A DNA stretch of 64,000 nt from the NCBI RefSeq assembly GCF_000407365.1, contig NZ_ASVU01000001.1:1707501-1771500 (forward strand), read 5' to 3'. The notes under the pieces are model-generated. The model saw only the letters and a program-made list of their open reading frames with translations, was not told the origin of the DNA and ran no database searches. The translations under genes were made by a program, and so were the position numbers. Position 1 is the stretch's first letter. Every line of letters starts with the position of its first letter. The stretch comes from Enterococcus asini ATCC 700915. Its GTDB lineage: Bacteria > Bacillota > Bacilli > Lactobacillales > Enterococcaceae. Of the stretch, positions 19,605 through 30,847 are shown piece by piece.

Positions 19605-19642
19605 TATCGTTTACGAATAGTATAGCTTTTTTGTAAACGATA
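19605..19642. promoter_or_regulatory. Inverted repeat TATCGTTTAC..GTAAACGATA, probable RpiR operator
   Basis: Two perfect ten-base arms (19605-19614 and 19633-19642) separated by 18 bases. They bracket a minus-strand -10 (TATACT, 19624-19619), so binding would shut the rpiR promoter. Related half-sites (CATTTACGAG, CATTTACAAG and TGTAAACG) occur between 19690 and 19750 nearer the GH4 gene. Confidence 0.6.
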
Positions 19643-19737
19643 AAACAGAGGAAAAAGGCTGCTTAATAGAAAAAGAACAAATGAGAAGGGTTTCATTTAC
19701 GAGCATTTACAAGATGAGCGAAAAAAATGGGGAGTTT

Positions 19738-19751
19738 TGTAAACGCTTATG
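19738..19751 (+). promoter_or_regulatory. cre-like site upstream of the GH4 operon
   Basis: TGTAAACGCTTATG matches 12 of 14 cre positions. It could also act as an RpiR half-site because it contains GTAAACG. Confidence 0.6.
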
Positions 19752-19823
19752 GAAAAACAGGTAATTCCCTAGTGAATTTGATTTACAAAAGAGATAATCA
19801 ATATGAGAAGAGGAGGCGGATTT

Positions 19824-21212
19824 ATGACAGGAGTAAAAATTGCAACAATCGGCGGAGGTTCTAGCTACACACCGGAATTAATGGAGGGCTTTATTAAACG
19901 GTACGAGGAGTTACCGATTCGTGAGATTTGGTTGGTGGATGTGGAAGCCGGCCGAGAAAAACTGGAAATCGTAGGAGCAATGGCCCAACGAATGTGGGAT
20001 GCTTCTCCTTATAAAGTGAAAGTACATCTGACCATGGATCGCAAAGAAGCCTTACAAGGTGCAGACTTTGTCACGACTCAATTTCGTGTAGGGTTACTGG
20101 AAGCCCGGATTAAAGACGAACGGATCCCGGCTTACTATGGCATGTTAGGCCAAGAAACCAATGGTGCTGGGGGCATGTTTAAAGCCTTTCGCACGATTCC
20201 GGTAATTTTGGATATCGTGGAAGACATGAAGCGTTACTGTCCCGATGCTTGGCTGGTGAACTTTGCGAACCCTAGCGGCATGGTGACAGAAGCGGTGGTG
20301 CGTTACGGTAAATGGGATAAAGTCATCGGCCTGTGCAACGTGCCGGTCATGGCGACGATGTTGGAACCTGGATTGATTGGCAAAGAAACCGATGAATTGA
20401 TTTACAAGTTTGCCGGTCTCAATCACTTCCATTGGCATAAAGTAGCGGACAATCACGGTCAAGATGTGACGTTGGACTTAATCGACAAGATGTATCAAGA
20501 AGACAATGGCTTGCCGAAAAACATCTATGATATTCCTTTCGAGCGGGATTTATTGGAGCAAATGAAGATGATTCCATGTGCATATCATCGTTATTACTAC
20601 CAAGAAGAAGAGATGTTGGCCCATGCTTTAGAAGAGTATCAAACGATTGGCACGCGGGGACAGCAAGTGAAGCAAACGGAAAATGAACTTTTCGAACTGT
20701 ACAAAGATCCAAACTTGAACTATAAACCCGAGCAACTCTTGCAAAGAGGTGGGGCGTACTATTCCGATGCGGCTTGTGAAACCATCGCGTCAATCTATGC
20801 AAATAAAGAAACTCAAATCGTGGTATCCACGAAAAATGAAGGGGCGGTACCGGATCTGCCGGCAGATTGTGTAGTGGAAGTCACGGCTTACATTGGTGCA
20901 CAAGGAGCGCGAAATGTTGCCTTTGGTCCATTGCCTACCGCAGAGCGGGGCTGGCTGCAAGTTATGAAAGCCATGGAACTATTGACGATTGAAGCGGCGG
21001 TGACTGGGGATTACGGCACCGCACTACAAGCATTCACTTTGAATCCATTGATTGTTTCCGGGGCAACGGGTAAACGGGTTATGGATGAATTGTTTATCGC
21101 CCATAAAGAATTTTTACCAAACTTTGCTGAAACGATTGCCAAATTAGAAGCAGAGGGCGTGACGGTACAAGACGAAATCGCTCGGGATCTTTCGCTCGTA
21201 ACCGCTGGATAG
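19824..21212 (+). CDS. 6-phospho-beta-glucosidase, glycoside hydrolase family 4
   Basis: NAD- and Mn-dependent hydrolase that cleaves 6-phospho-beta-glucosides by an oxidation/elimination route. The N-terminal dinucleotide fold starts KIATIGGGSSYTPEL. The metal ligands are Cys171 (CNVP, the beta-type version of the motif) and His201 (GLNHFHW). 462 residues. The ATG at 19824 follows GAGGAGG; the earlier ATG at 19803 precedes that site. First gene of an operon with the HAD phosphatase and two GH1 enzymes, divergent from rpiR. It would act on sugars phosphorylated by BglP or another PTS. Confidence 0.93.
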   Translation: MTGVKIATIGGGSSYTPELMEGFIKRYEELPIREIWLVDVEAGREKLEIVGAMAQRMWDASPYKVKVHLTMDRKEALQGADFVTTQFRVGLLEARIKDERIPAYYGMLGQETNGAGGMFKAFRTIPVILDIVEDMKRYCPDAWLVNFANPSGMVTEAVVRYGKWDKVIGLCNVPVMATMLEPGLIGKETDELIYKFAGLNHFHWHKVADNHGQDVTLDLIDKMYQEDNGLPKNIYDIPFERDLLEQMKMIPCAYHRYYYQEEEMLAHALEEYQTIGTRGQQVKQTENELFELYKDPNLNYKPEQLLQRGGAYYSDAACETIASIYANKETQIVVSTKNEGAVPDLPADCVVEVTAYIGAQGARNVAFGPLPTAERGWLQVMKAMELLTIEAAVTGDYGTALQAFTLNPLIVSGATGKRVMDELFIAHKEFLPNFAETIAKLEAEGVTVQDEIARDLSLVTAG

Positions 21213-21221
21213 GAGTTGAAA

Positions 21222-22049
21222 ATGGGACAAAAGATTATCTTTTTAGACGTAGATGGTACGTTAGTGGACTATGAGAATCGACTGCCACACTCCGCCTTAC
21301 GTGCTTTGGAAAAAGCGCGTAAGGCCGGGCACTTGATCTATTTAGCCACCGGACGAAGCAAAGCCGAACTTTACGGGGAGATCAGCCAGGTAGCCTATGA
21401 CGGCTATATTGGCGGCAATGGTAGCTATATCGAAGTGGCAGACCAAGTCGTTAAAGAAGAAACCCTATCCTATGAGGAAACGAAAGCCATCGTGGACTGG
21501 TTAGAAGCCCGACAGTTGGAATTTTACCTGGAGGCCAATAGTGGCTTGTATGGCAGCCGTAATTTTGAAAAACGCGGCCAGCCTACCATGCAAGCTTACT
21601 CAAAAAGCAAAGGCAAAGAAATTACTACAGTCAAAGAAGCTTTTCCAGAATTGATTCTAGGAGCCGATCTTTATCGGAGTGATATCAACAAAATCAGCTT
21701 TATCCTAGACAGTTACCAAGACTACTTAGATGCTTGTCTGGCCTTTCCTGAGATGAAGTTAGGGACGTGGGGTGGTGTCGGTGAAGAAGCGTTATTTGGG
21801 GATGTGGCCCGGGGCAATATCAACAAAGGAAACGCCGTTAGCGAACTACTAGCTCATCTGGGAATCAATGCGAAAGACAGTCTGGCTTTTGGGGATGCCA
21901 AGGTGGACATTCCCATGCTAGATGTGGCAGGTGTCGGGGTGGCCATGGGCAATGGCGGCCCGGAAATTCAAGCCATGGCGGATTTTATTACCAAAGATGT
22001 AAATGAAGATGGCATCTGGCATGCCTTCGAATATTTTGACTTACTATAA
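21222..22049 (+). CDS. HAD-superfamily (Cof-type, IIB) phosphatase
   Basis: 275 residues. The HAD motifs are present: DVDGT (Asp9/Asp11), ATGRSK, and FGDAKVDIPML near the end, with a C2B cap domain between. Cof-type enzymes dephosphorylate sugar phosphates and related metabolites; the exact substrate is not readable. It is ten bases behind the GH4 gene (AGGAG, six bases before the ATG) and ahead of two GH1 genes, so it probably handles a phosphosugar from the same pathway or relieves phosphosugar stress. Confidence 0.88.
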   Translation: MGQKIIFLDVDGTLVDYENRLPHSALRALEKARKAGHLIYLATGRSKAELYGEISQVAYDGYIGGNGSYIEVADQVVKEETLSYEETKAIVDWLEARQLEFYLEANSGLYGSRNFEKRGQPTMQAYSKSKGKEITTVKEAFPELILGADLYRSDINKISFILDSYQDYLDACLAFPEMKLGTWGGVGEEALFGDVARGNINKGNAVSELLAHLGINAKDSLAFGDAKVDIPMLDVAGVGVAMGNGGPEIQAMADFITKDVNEDGIWHAFEYFDLL

Positions 22050-23507
<1,458 letters not shown>

Positions 23508-23531
23508 ATAAAAAAATGGAGGTGGGCCTAG

Positions 23532-25037
<1,506 letters not shown>

Positions 25038-25050
25038 AGCTTGTTGCAGT

Positions 25051-25082
25051 AGACGGAGGGACCCGTGGGCCCTCCGTCTTTT
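25051..25082 (+). terminator. Terminator of the GH4/GH1 operon
   Basis: Perfect AGACGGAGGG / CCCTCCGTCT stem followed by TTTT. Confidence 0.9.
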
Positions 25083-25115
25083 AAGTTGCTTAAAAGAATG
25101 AAAAGCAAACAAGAA

Positions 25116-25144
25116 TAGACAAAGTTCGGATTTCAAGCTAAAAT
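25116..25144 (+). promoter_or_regulatory. Promoter of the GntR/UTRA gene
   Basis: TAGACA (25116-25121), 17-base spacer, TAAAAT (25139-25144), about 40 bases ahead of the ATG. Confidence 0.55.
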
Positions 25145-25181
25145 TAAAGGGATGATTGAAGACCGATAGAGGAGTACACCT

Positions 25182-25895
25182 ATGCAAAAATATATCTATA
25201 TCTCAAATGATATTCGCAATAAAATCTTAGCCGGCACTTATTCCGCCAATGAGCAATTGCCCTTTGAAAAGGACTTGTGCGTGCAGTATGAGGCTAGTAA
25301 GATGACCGTGAAAAAAGCCTTGGACATCTTGGTTTCGGAAGGGTTGATCATCAAACGCCGGGGCTCTGGGACGTTTGTCAAAGATTTGTCCATTGACGAA
25401 ATCGAGCGGATCACCGTGGCCAACCAATTCCGGGGAACGACGGCGTTGAATCCTGGTAAAGAGGTCAAAAGTAAAGTGTTGGCTTTTTCTGTAATCGAAG
25501 CACCGGCTGTGGTGATCAATAAGCTGAATCTGAGTCCGGGAAGTTTTGTTTATGATATCTATCGGGCCCGCTACATTGACGGTCAGCCTCACGTGATGGA
25601 GAAGACCTATATGCCCATTGATCAAATACCCGGCTTGAAAAAGGCCAATATCGAAGGCTCGATTTATGGCTATATTGAAGACGAGCTGGGCTTGAGGATC
25701 CAAAGCGCTCACCGTCAGATTTCCGTGCGCAAAGCCAATGAAACGGAAGTGGAATACCTGGACTTGCAGCCGGGTGACCCTGTCGCCGTGGCAGAACAAA
25801 TCGCGTATTTCGATACGGGAATTGCTTTTGAGTATTCGATTTCCGTTCATCGCTATGACGAGTTTTCCGTAGAGATGATTCTGACCCGAGACTAA
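25182..25895 (+). CDS. GntR-family regulator with UTRA domain
   Basis: 237 residues: a winged helix (about 1-70; IRNKILAGTYSANEQLPFEKDL, then KMTVKKALDILVSEGLI and RGSGTFV) and a UTRA ligand-binding domain (about 90-232; YDIYRARYIDGQPHVMEKTYMP-type core). This HutC/TreR-like group senses sugar phosphates or related metabolites. It follows the phospho-beta-glucosidase operon but has its own promoter and terminator, so it may regulate that operon or an unlinked PTS. No clear operator was identified. Confidence 0.9.
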   Translation: MQKYIYISNDIRNKILAGTYSANEQLPFEKDLCVQYEASKMTVKKALDILVSEGLIIKRRGSGTFVKDLSIDEIERITVANQFRGTTALNPGKEVKSKVLAFSVIEAPAVVINKLNLSPGSFVYDIYRARYIDGQPHVMEKTYMPIDQIPGLKKANIEGSIYGYIEDELGLRIQSAHRQISVRKANETEVEYLDLQPGDPVAVAEQIAYFDTGIAFEYSISVHRYDEFSVEMILTRD

Positions 25896-25900
25896 ATCAA

Positions 25901-25937
25901 AAAAGCCCTTCACGAATAAAAAAGTGAAGGGCTTTTG
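25901..25937. terminator. Bidirectional terminator between gntR and the MATE gene
   Basis: Perfect AAAAGCCCTTCAC / GTGAAGGGCTTTT stem serving both convergent genes. Confidence 0.92.
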
Positions 25938-25938
25938 T

Positions 25939-27324
25939 TTATGGTGCTGCGGTTTCTGGGAGAGGTTCTTCTGGTTGAGCCACCACGGCTTTTTGTTGCC
26001 AAACACCGCTTTTCCAGCGTTTGATCATAAGGAGACTACGCAAGGCTTCATCAATGGCGTAGGCAATCCAGACGCCGATTAGGCCTAAGTGAGCGGGGAT
26101 GGCCAGTGTATAAGAAAATGGCAAGCTGATAATCCAAAGTACCAGCAAGCTACATAAGAGCGGATATTTCACATCACCAGAGGCATTTAGGGACCCTACG
26201 AGGATGATGTTAATCGCCCGCACGGTTTCCAGCAGGATTTCCACTAAAAAGACGCCCCGGGAAATTTCGATGACTTCACGATTGGCGGTGAAGATTCCCA
26301 TAATCGGTTCGATGAAAAGAAAGGTTAAGAGACAGATAATAATCGTGGCAATCACGGCAATTACCGTGGTACGCATGCCCCGCTTTGCCGCCCGGTCGAA
26401 TTCTCCGGCACCTACATTGCGTCCAATCATGATCTGATTTCCTTGACCGATGGCGTTGGCAATCAAATAGACAAACTGGCTAATAGCGGTAACGTAAGAC
26501 TTCGCTACGAGGACGCTAGTGCCTAGGGAAGCGACAATCATAGTTACGACGATTTGTGCTCCTTGATAAGAAAGAGATTCGCCGGAAGAAGGCATGCCAT
26601 AGGTCAAAATCTTCTTCAAGTAATCTTGGGAGATTTTCTTAAAGGAACAACTAGCCACAGAAAAGCGCACGTGGCGTTTCAATAAGAAAATGGCGATGAT
26701 CAAGCCAATGGTATTGCCAAAAACGCTGGAAACCGCCAAACCGGTCACCCCAAAGTTGGGCAAGCCAAAGGGACTGTACAGGACGAAGTAGTTGCCAATC
26801 ACGGCAAGAATGCTAGCCGTCATGGGAATCAACAAGGCTGGCTGAGTGTAGCCGTGGCTACGCATAATGGCGACAATCACAGCAATCAAAGAAGAGATAA
26901 ACAAGCTGCCCCCATAGATTTGCAAGTAGCTACGACCGATTTCGACTAAGGTATGATCCAAGCCCATGATTTGTAAGAGGGGATCTGCAAAGCAGAAAAA
27001 GCTTAGGCTGATTAACAGGCCGATTGCAAGTGAGGCAAAAAGGGCGGTGTTAATCACTGTAGGGATTTCTTTTTGCCGTTTGGCACCGATTAATTGGGCG
27101 ATGATGATTTGCGTGCCCACGGTGATAAACCCATAAATAAAGACGCTGAGGTTAAGCAGCTGATTGGCAGCACTGACGGCGGCTACAGCAGGTTCGGAAT
27201 AATGACTGATCATCCAGACATTGATATTGCCGATGATTACTCGCAAAAAGAGTTCGATGAAGATGGGCCAACTCAAAAATAACAGTTCTCTGTCGGAGAG
27301 ATTTAAGATTCTTTTTTTAGACAA
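25939..27324 (-). CDS. MATE-family multidrug/cation antiporter
   Basis: About 461 residues and twelve membrane segments in two homologous halves, as expected for a MATE exporter (NorM/DinF-like; substrates unknown). The frame is open to an ATG at 27426, but those 34 extra residues are unlike the family and a TATTAT -10 lies inside them. A TTG at 27324-27322, downstream of AGAAGG, gives the N-terminus LSKKRILNLSDRELLFL and is preferred. It stands alone, with trxB divergent. Confidence 0.88.
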   Translation of the reverse strand: MSKKRILNLSDRELLFLSWPIFIELFLRVIIGNINVWMISHYSEPAVAAVSAANQLLNLSVFIYGFITVGTQIIIAQLIGAKRQKEIPTVINTALFASLAIGLLISLSFFCFADPLLQIMGLDHTLVEIGRSYLQIYGGSLFISSLIAVIVAIMRSHGYTQPALLIPMTASILAVIGNYFVLYSPFGLPNFGVTGLAVSSVFGNTIGLIIAIFLLKRHVRFSVASCSFKKISQDYLKKILTYGMPSSGESLSYQGAQIVVTMIVASLGTSVLVAKSYVTAISQFVYLIANAIGQGNQIMIGRNVGAGEFDRAAKRGMRTTVIAVIATIIICLLTFLFIEPIMGIFTANREVIEISRGVFLVEILLETVRAINIILVGSLNASGDVKYPLLCSLLVLWIISLPFSYTLAIPAHLGLIGVWIAYAIDEALRSLLMIKRWKSGVWQQKAVVAQPEEPLPETAAP

Positions 27325-27544
27325 TTGTATAAAGGCCTTCTTTCTACTATAATAAGTGCAACTGTTGGAAATAGATGCCTCACTGATTTTACAAAAAAAA
27401 CAGAAAAATGCAATAAGTTTTCGCAATGTTAAGAAAAAAATTCGGCTGGGCAGATTAGTAGACAGAAGTCAGGCTTTGAAATAGGATTGTATTGCACTAG
27501 GTACTACATATACCAGGAAAGTTTTTGGAGGGATAAGAAAACAT

Positions 27545-28492
27545 ATGGAAACAACGGAAATGATGTATGACGTGATCGTAATAGGCGCAGGCCCTGCCGG
27601 TATGACAGCGGCTTTGTATGCTTCTCGGTCCAATTTATCCGTGTTGTTAATCGAACGGGGCGCACCAGGAGGCCAGTTAAACAACACGGCAGAAATCGAA
27701 AACTACCCAGGATTTGACTCCATTATGGGACCAGAATTAGCCATGAAAATGTACGAAGGCACTAGCCGTTTCGGTGTGAAAAATGAATACGGCATCGTCA
27801 CTAAGGTGGAAAACCACGAAGACTACAAAGAAGTCTTTACGGAAGAAAAAAGCTACCAAGGCAAATCAGTGATTATCGCTACAGGCTGTGTACACCGGAA
27901 ATTAGGCGTGCCAGGCGAAGAAGTCTTTGCCGGACGCGGGGTATCTTACTGTGCTGTTTGTGATGGAGCCTTCTTCCGGAACAAGAAACTCTTGGTGATC
28001 GGTGGCGGCGACTCGGCCTTAGAAGAAGCCATCTACTTGACCCAATTTGCTTCTGAAGTCGTAGTGGTTCATCGTCGGGATGCACTCCGGGCGCAAAAAA
28101 TCATCCAAGACCGGGCTTTTGCCAATGAAAAAATCAGTTTCTTGTGGGATTCAGTGGTGGAAAGTATTGAAGGCAATGACATGGTGGTCACGAACGCTCA
28201 GATTAAAAATGTCAAAACCGGAGAAGTCCACTCAGAAGCTTGCGGTGGTATCTTCATTTATGTGGGGCTGGATCCACTTTCTGCACCTTTTGAAAACTTG
28301 GGAATCACCAATGAAGCTGGTTGGATTTTAACCGATGAAAACATGAAAACCGCAATCCCTGGGATTTTTGCTGTGGGGGATGGCCGTGAAAAAGGTTTGC
28401 GACAAATCACTACAGCCGTGGGGGAAGGCGGTATCGCCGGCCAACAAGTCTTCTTGTATTTGGAAGACCAAAAAGAAGCAGTCACAAAATAA
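27545..28492 (+). CDS. trxB: Thioredoxin reductase
   Basis: NADPH-dependent FAD flavoenzyme that keeps thioredoxin reduced. FAD site VIGAGPAGMTAALYA (about 12-26), redox-active disulphide Cys136-AVC139 in SYCAVCDGAFF, NADPH-binding GGGDSALEEA, and C-terminal FAD block FAVGDGREKGLRQITTAVGEG. 315 residues is normal. GGAGGG lies 13 bases before the ATG, slightly far. Probable promoter TTGTAT(16)TATACC at 27487-27514. Its own terminator follows. Confidence 0.96.
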   Translation: METTEMMYDVIVIGAGPAGMTAALYASRSNLSVLLIERGAPGGQLNNTAEIENYPGFDSIMGPELAMKMYEGTSRFGVKNEYGIVTKVENHEDYKEVFTEEKSYQGKSVIIATGCVHRKLGVPGEEVFAGRGVSYCAVCDGAFFRNKKLLVIGGGDSALEEAIYLTQFASEVVVVHRRDALRAQKIIQDRAFANEKISFLWDSVVESIEGNDMVVTNAQIKNVKTGEVHSEACGGIFIYVGLDPLSAPFENLGITNEAGWILTDENMKTAIPGIFAVGDGREKGLRQITTAVGEGGIAGQQVFLYLEDQKEAVTK

Positions 28493-28504
28493 TCAGAAAA
28501 AAAA

Positions 28505-28537
28505 GCCAAGTCGGATTTGCGATTTGGCCTTTTTTTG
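28505..28537 (+). terminator. trxB terminator
   Basis: GCCAAGTCG / CGATTTGGC stem with one G-T pair, then seven Ts. Confidence 0.88.
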
Positions 28538-28547
28538 TGGTTGTTTG

Positions 28548-28576
28548 TTGGCGCATCCTTTTGGGAGTGCTATACT
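28548..28576 (+). promoter_or_regulatory. pgcA promoter
   Basis: TTGGCG (28548-28553), 17-base spacer, TATACT (28571-28576) with an extended TGC. Confidence 0.7.
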
Positions 28577-28616
28577 GGAATAGAAACGATTAAAAATTGG
28601 GAGAGGTGTTATTTTC

Positions 28617-30344
28617 ATGTCTTGGGAAGAAGTTTACGAGCAATGGAAGAACGATGCAAATCTTGAAGAAAATCTAAAAAAACAATTAGCCGATTTAGAG
28701 GATGATCCAGAAAAATTAGAAGATGCTTTCTATGCACCCCTAGAGTTTGGGACTGCGGGGATGCGGGGAATTCTGGGAGCCGGTATCAATCGGATGAATA
28801 TTTACACGGTTCGTCAAGCGACAGAAGGCTTGGCGCGCTTTATGGAAGAACAAGATCCAGAAACCCGTCGCCGGGGGGTAGCGATTGCCTATGATTCTCG
28901 CCATTTTTCACCTGAATTTGCCATGGAAGCCGCAAAAACTTTGGCCAAACATGATATTCCCTCGTTTGTCTTTGAAAGTCTGCGACCAACACCAGAGCTT
29001 TCCTTCGCTGTGCGTTATCTAAAGACCTTTACTGGGATCATGATCACCGCGTCTCACAATCCGGCAGCTTACAATGGGTATAAAGTTTATGGGGAAGACG
29101 GGGGCCAAATGCCACCGGCGGATGCGGATGCTTTGACTCGCTATGTGCGCAGTATCGAAAATCCTTTAAAAATCGAAGTCTTAACCGAAGAAGAAGTCAA
29201 ACACAGTGGTTTATTGCACATTATTGGAGAAGACATAGATCTGCCATACTTGGAAAATGTCAAAACCGTAACCATCGACCAAGACTTAGTCAATGAAATG
29301 GGCAAAGACTTGAAATTGGTTTACACGCCACTTCACGGAACCGGGAAAATGCTCGGGGAACGGGCTTTGAAACAAGCCGGTTTTGAAAAATTCGTCTTAG
29401 TACCAGAACAAGCCGTAGCCGATCCCAACTTCAGCACTGTAAAATCACCAAATCCAGAAGAGCACTCTGCCTTTGAATACGCGATTCAATTAGGTGAAAA
29501 GGAAGGGGCGGACTTATTAGTAGCCACCGACCCAGACGCAGACCGTTTAGGTGCGGCTGTACGCTTGCCGAATGGGAGCTACCAAGTGCTTTCCGGCAAC
29601 CAAATCGGGGCTCTCATGGTAAAATACATTTTGGAAGCTCATAAAAACGCCGGTACACTGCCAACAAATGCCGCTGTTTTGAAGTCGATTGTTTCCAGTG
29701 AATTGCCAACAGCCATTGCGAAATCTTACGGCGCAACGATGTTTAACGTTTTAACCGGCTTTAAATTTATCGCCGAAAAGATTCAGCAGTTTGAAGAAGA
29801 TCACAGTCACAGCTTTATGTTTGGCTTTGAAGAAAGCTATGGCTACTTGGTGAAACCATTTGTCCGGGATAAAGATGCCATTCAAGCTTTGGTGTTAATT
29901 GCCGAAGTGGCCGCTTTCTACAAGAAACAAGGGAAAACCTTGTATGATGGGTTGCAAGACATCTTTGCCGAATACGGTTACTACGAAGAAAAAACCATTT
30001 CCGTGACATTAAGCGGTTTGGAAGGTCCAAGTAAAATCAAAGCCATCATGGCGAAATTCCGCAATGAAGCACCGAAGACACTGGGAAATGTGTCGGTCGT
30101 TCAAACGGAAGACTTCAAGGAATTGACTTGTGTAAATGTGGACGGAACCGTTACGAAGATAACCACACCACCATCTGATGTCTTGAAATATCAAATGGCA
30201 GATGAAAGCTGGGTAGCAGTACGCCCATCCGGTACAGAACCGAAAATCAAATTCTACATCGGTGTCAAAGGCGCGAACCAAAAAGCAGCGGATGACCGAG
30301 TGGCAGAATTAGAAGCGGCGATTAACGAAATCACTGCAGAGTAA
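28617..30344 (+). CDS. pgcA: Alpha-phosphoglucomutase / phosphomannomutase
   Basis: Interconverts glucose-1-phosphate and glucose-6-phosphate for sugar-nucleotide and wall-polymer synthesis. 575-residue alpha-D-phosphohexomutase: phosphoserine Ser146 in TASHNP, Mg-binding DPDADR, sugar-binding GFEESYGYL, and phosphate-binding RPSGTEPK at the C-terminus. The ribosome site GGGAGAGG precedes the ATG. Monocistronic with its own promoter and terminator. Confidence 0.95.
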   Translation: MSWEEVYEQWKNDANLEENLKKQLADLEDDPEKLEDAFYAPLEFGTAGMRGILGAGINRMNIYTVRQATEGLARFMEEQDPETRRRGVAIAYDSRHFSPEFAMEAAKTLAKHDIPSFVFESLRPTPELSFAVRYLKTFTGIMITASHNPAAYNGYKVYGEDGGQMPPADADALTRYVRSIENPLKIEVLTEEEVKHSGLLHIIGEDIDLPYLENVKTVTIDQDLVNEMGKDLKLVYTPLHGTGKMLGERALKQAGFEKFVLVPEQAVADPNFSTVKSPNPEEHSAFEYAIQLGEKEGADLLVATDPDADRLGAAVRLPNGSYQVLSGNQIGALMVKYILEAHKNAGTLPTNAAVLKSIVSSELPTAIAKSYGATMFNVLTGFKFIAEKIQQFEEDHSHSFMFGFEESYGYLVKPFVRDKDAIQALVLIAEVAAFYKKQGKTLYDGLQDIFAEYGYYEEKTISVTLSGLEGPSKIKAIMAKFRNEAPKTLGNVSVVQTEDFKELTCVNVDGTVTKITTPPSDVLKYQMADESWVAVRPSGTEPKIKFYIGVKGANQKAADDRVAELEAAINEITAE

Positions 30345-30359
30345 GCAAGTGCTTTGAGA

Positions 30360-30402
30360 GAAAAGTGGCCTGTTGTCAAAAGAAGAGGCCTCTTTTCCTT
30401 TA
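30360..30402 (+). terminator. pgcA terminator
   Basis: GAAAAG-GGCC / GGCC-CTTTTC interrupted stem followed by a short T-rich tail. Confidence 0.6.
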
Positions 30403-30435
30403 CTGCTTAGCTGCTAGAGAAAGGAGTGCTGTCTG

Positions 30436-30726
30436 ATGATGAGATCAAGTGAAGAAATCGAGCAAGTCAGTCAGCTTTTTAAAGTCTTGTCTGATCCTAC
30501 GCGGCTGAAGATTCTTTTGACCTTGCGTGAAGGGGAGAAGAATGTGACTTCCATAGCAGCCGCGGTAGCCATGGAACAATCCGCGGTGTCTCATCAATTG
30601 AAGCTCTTACGGGAAAATCGCGTGGTGAAATCCCGTCGTGAAGGCAAAGCTATCCTGTATAGTTTGGATGATAAGCACGTGATTGATATCTTGCAAGAGA
30701 CCTTTGAACACATCGAGCATCGCTGA
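30436..30726 (+). CDS. ArsR/SmtB-family metal-sensing repressor (CzrA-like)
   Basis: 96-residue winged-helix repressor (DPTRLKILLTL, SAVSHQLKLLRENRVV, RREGKAILYSLDD). Near the C-terminus Asp79-x-His81 and His92-x-x-His95, with ten residues between, reproduce the alpha-5 zinc/cobalt site of S. aureus CzrA. There is no cysteine-based arsenic or cadmium site. It should therefore respond to Zn or Co and release DNA when loaded. No metal efflux gene is adjacent; its targets must be elsewhere. The ATG follows AAGGAG. A strong terminator follows. Confidence 0.9.
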   Translation: MMRSSEEIEQVSQLFKVLSDPTRLKILLTLREGEKNVTSIAAAVAMEQSAVSHQLKLLRENRVVKSRREGKAILYSLDDKHVIDILQETFEHIEHR

Positions 30727-30742
30727 AATTGTTTGGGCTTGT

Positions 30743-30779
30743 AAGAACTTTCCAATTTTTCGGAAAGTTCTTTTTTTTT
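30743..30779 (+). terminator. arsR terminator
   Basis: AAGAACTTTCC / GGAAAGTTCTT stem and nine Ts. The extended -10 TGGTATGCT at 30791-30799, a possible hom promoter, follows directly. Confidence 0.93.
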
Positions 30780-30847
30780 CACAAGAATTTTGGTATGCTA
30801 AGAGAAATATCTTGAAAAAGTAATCAATAGGGGATGGTGGGAGACGC

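Noticed and set aside
25227-26006. 259-residue open frame on the minus strand across the GntR/UTRA gene
   Set aside because: It is antisense to a clear GntR/UTRA protein, runs through the bidirectional terminator, has no ribosome site and resembles no family.
27325-27426. Extended N-terminus of the MATE protein
   Set aside because: The 34 extra residues contain a -10-like TATTAT and the ribosome site of the downstream TTG and do not look like a MATE N-terminus.
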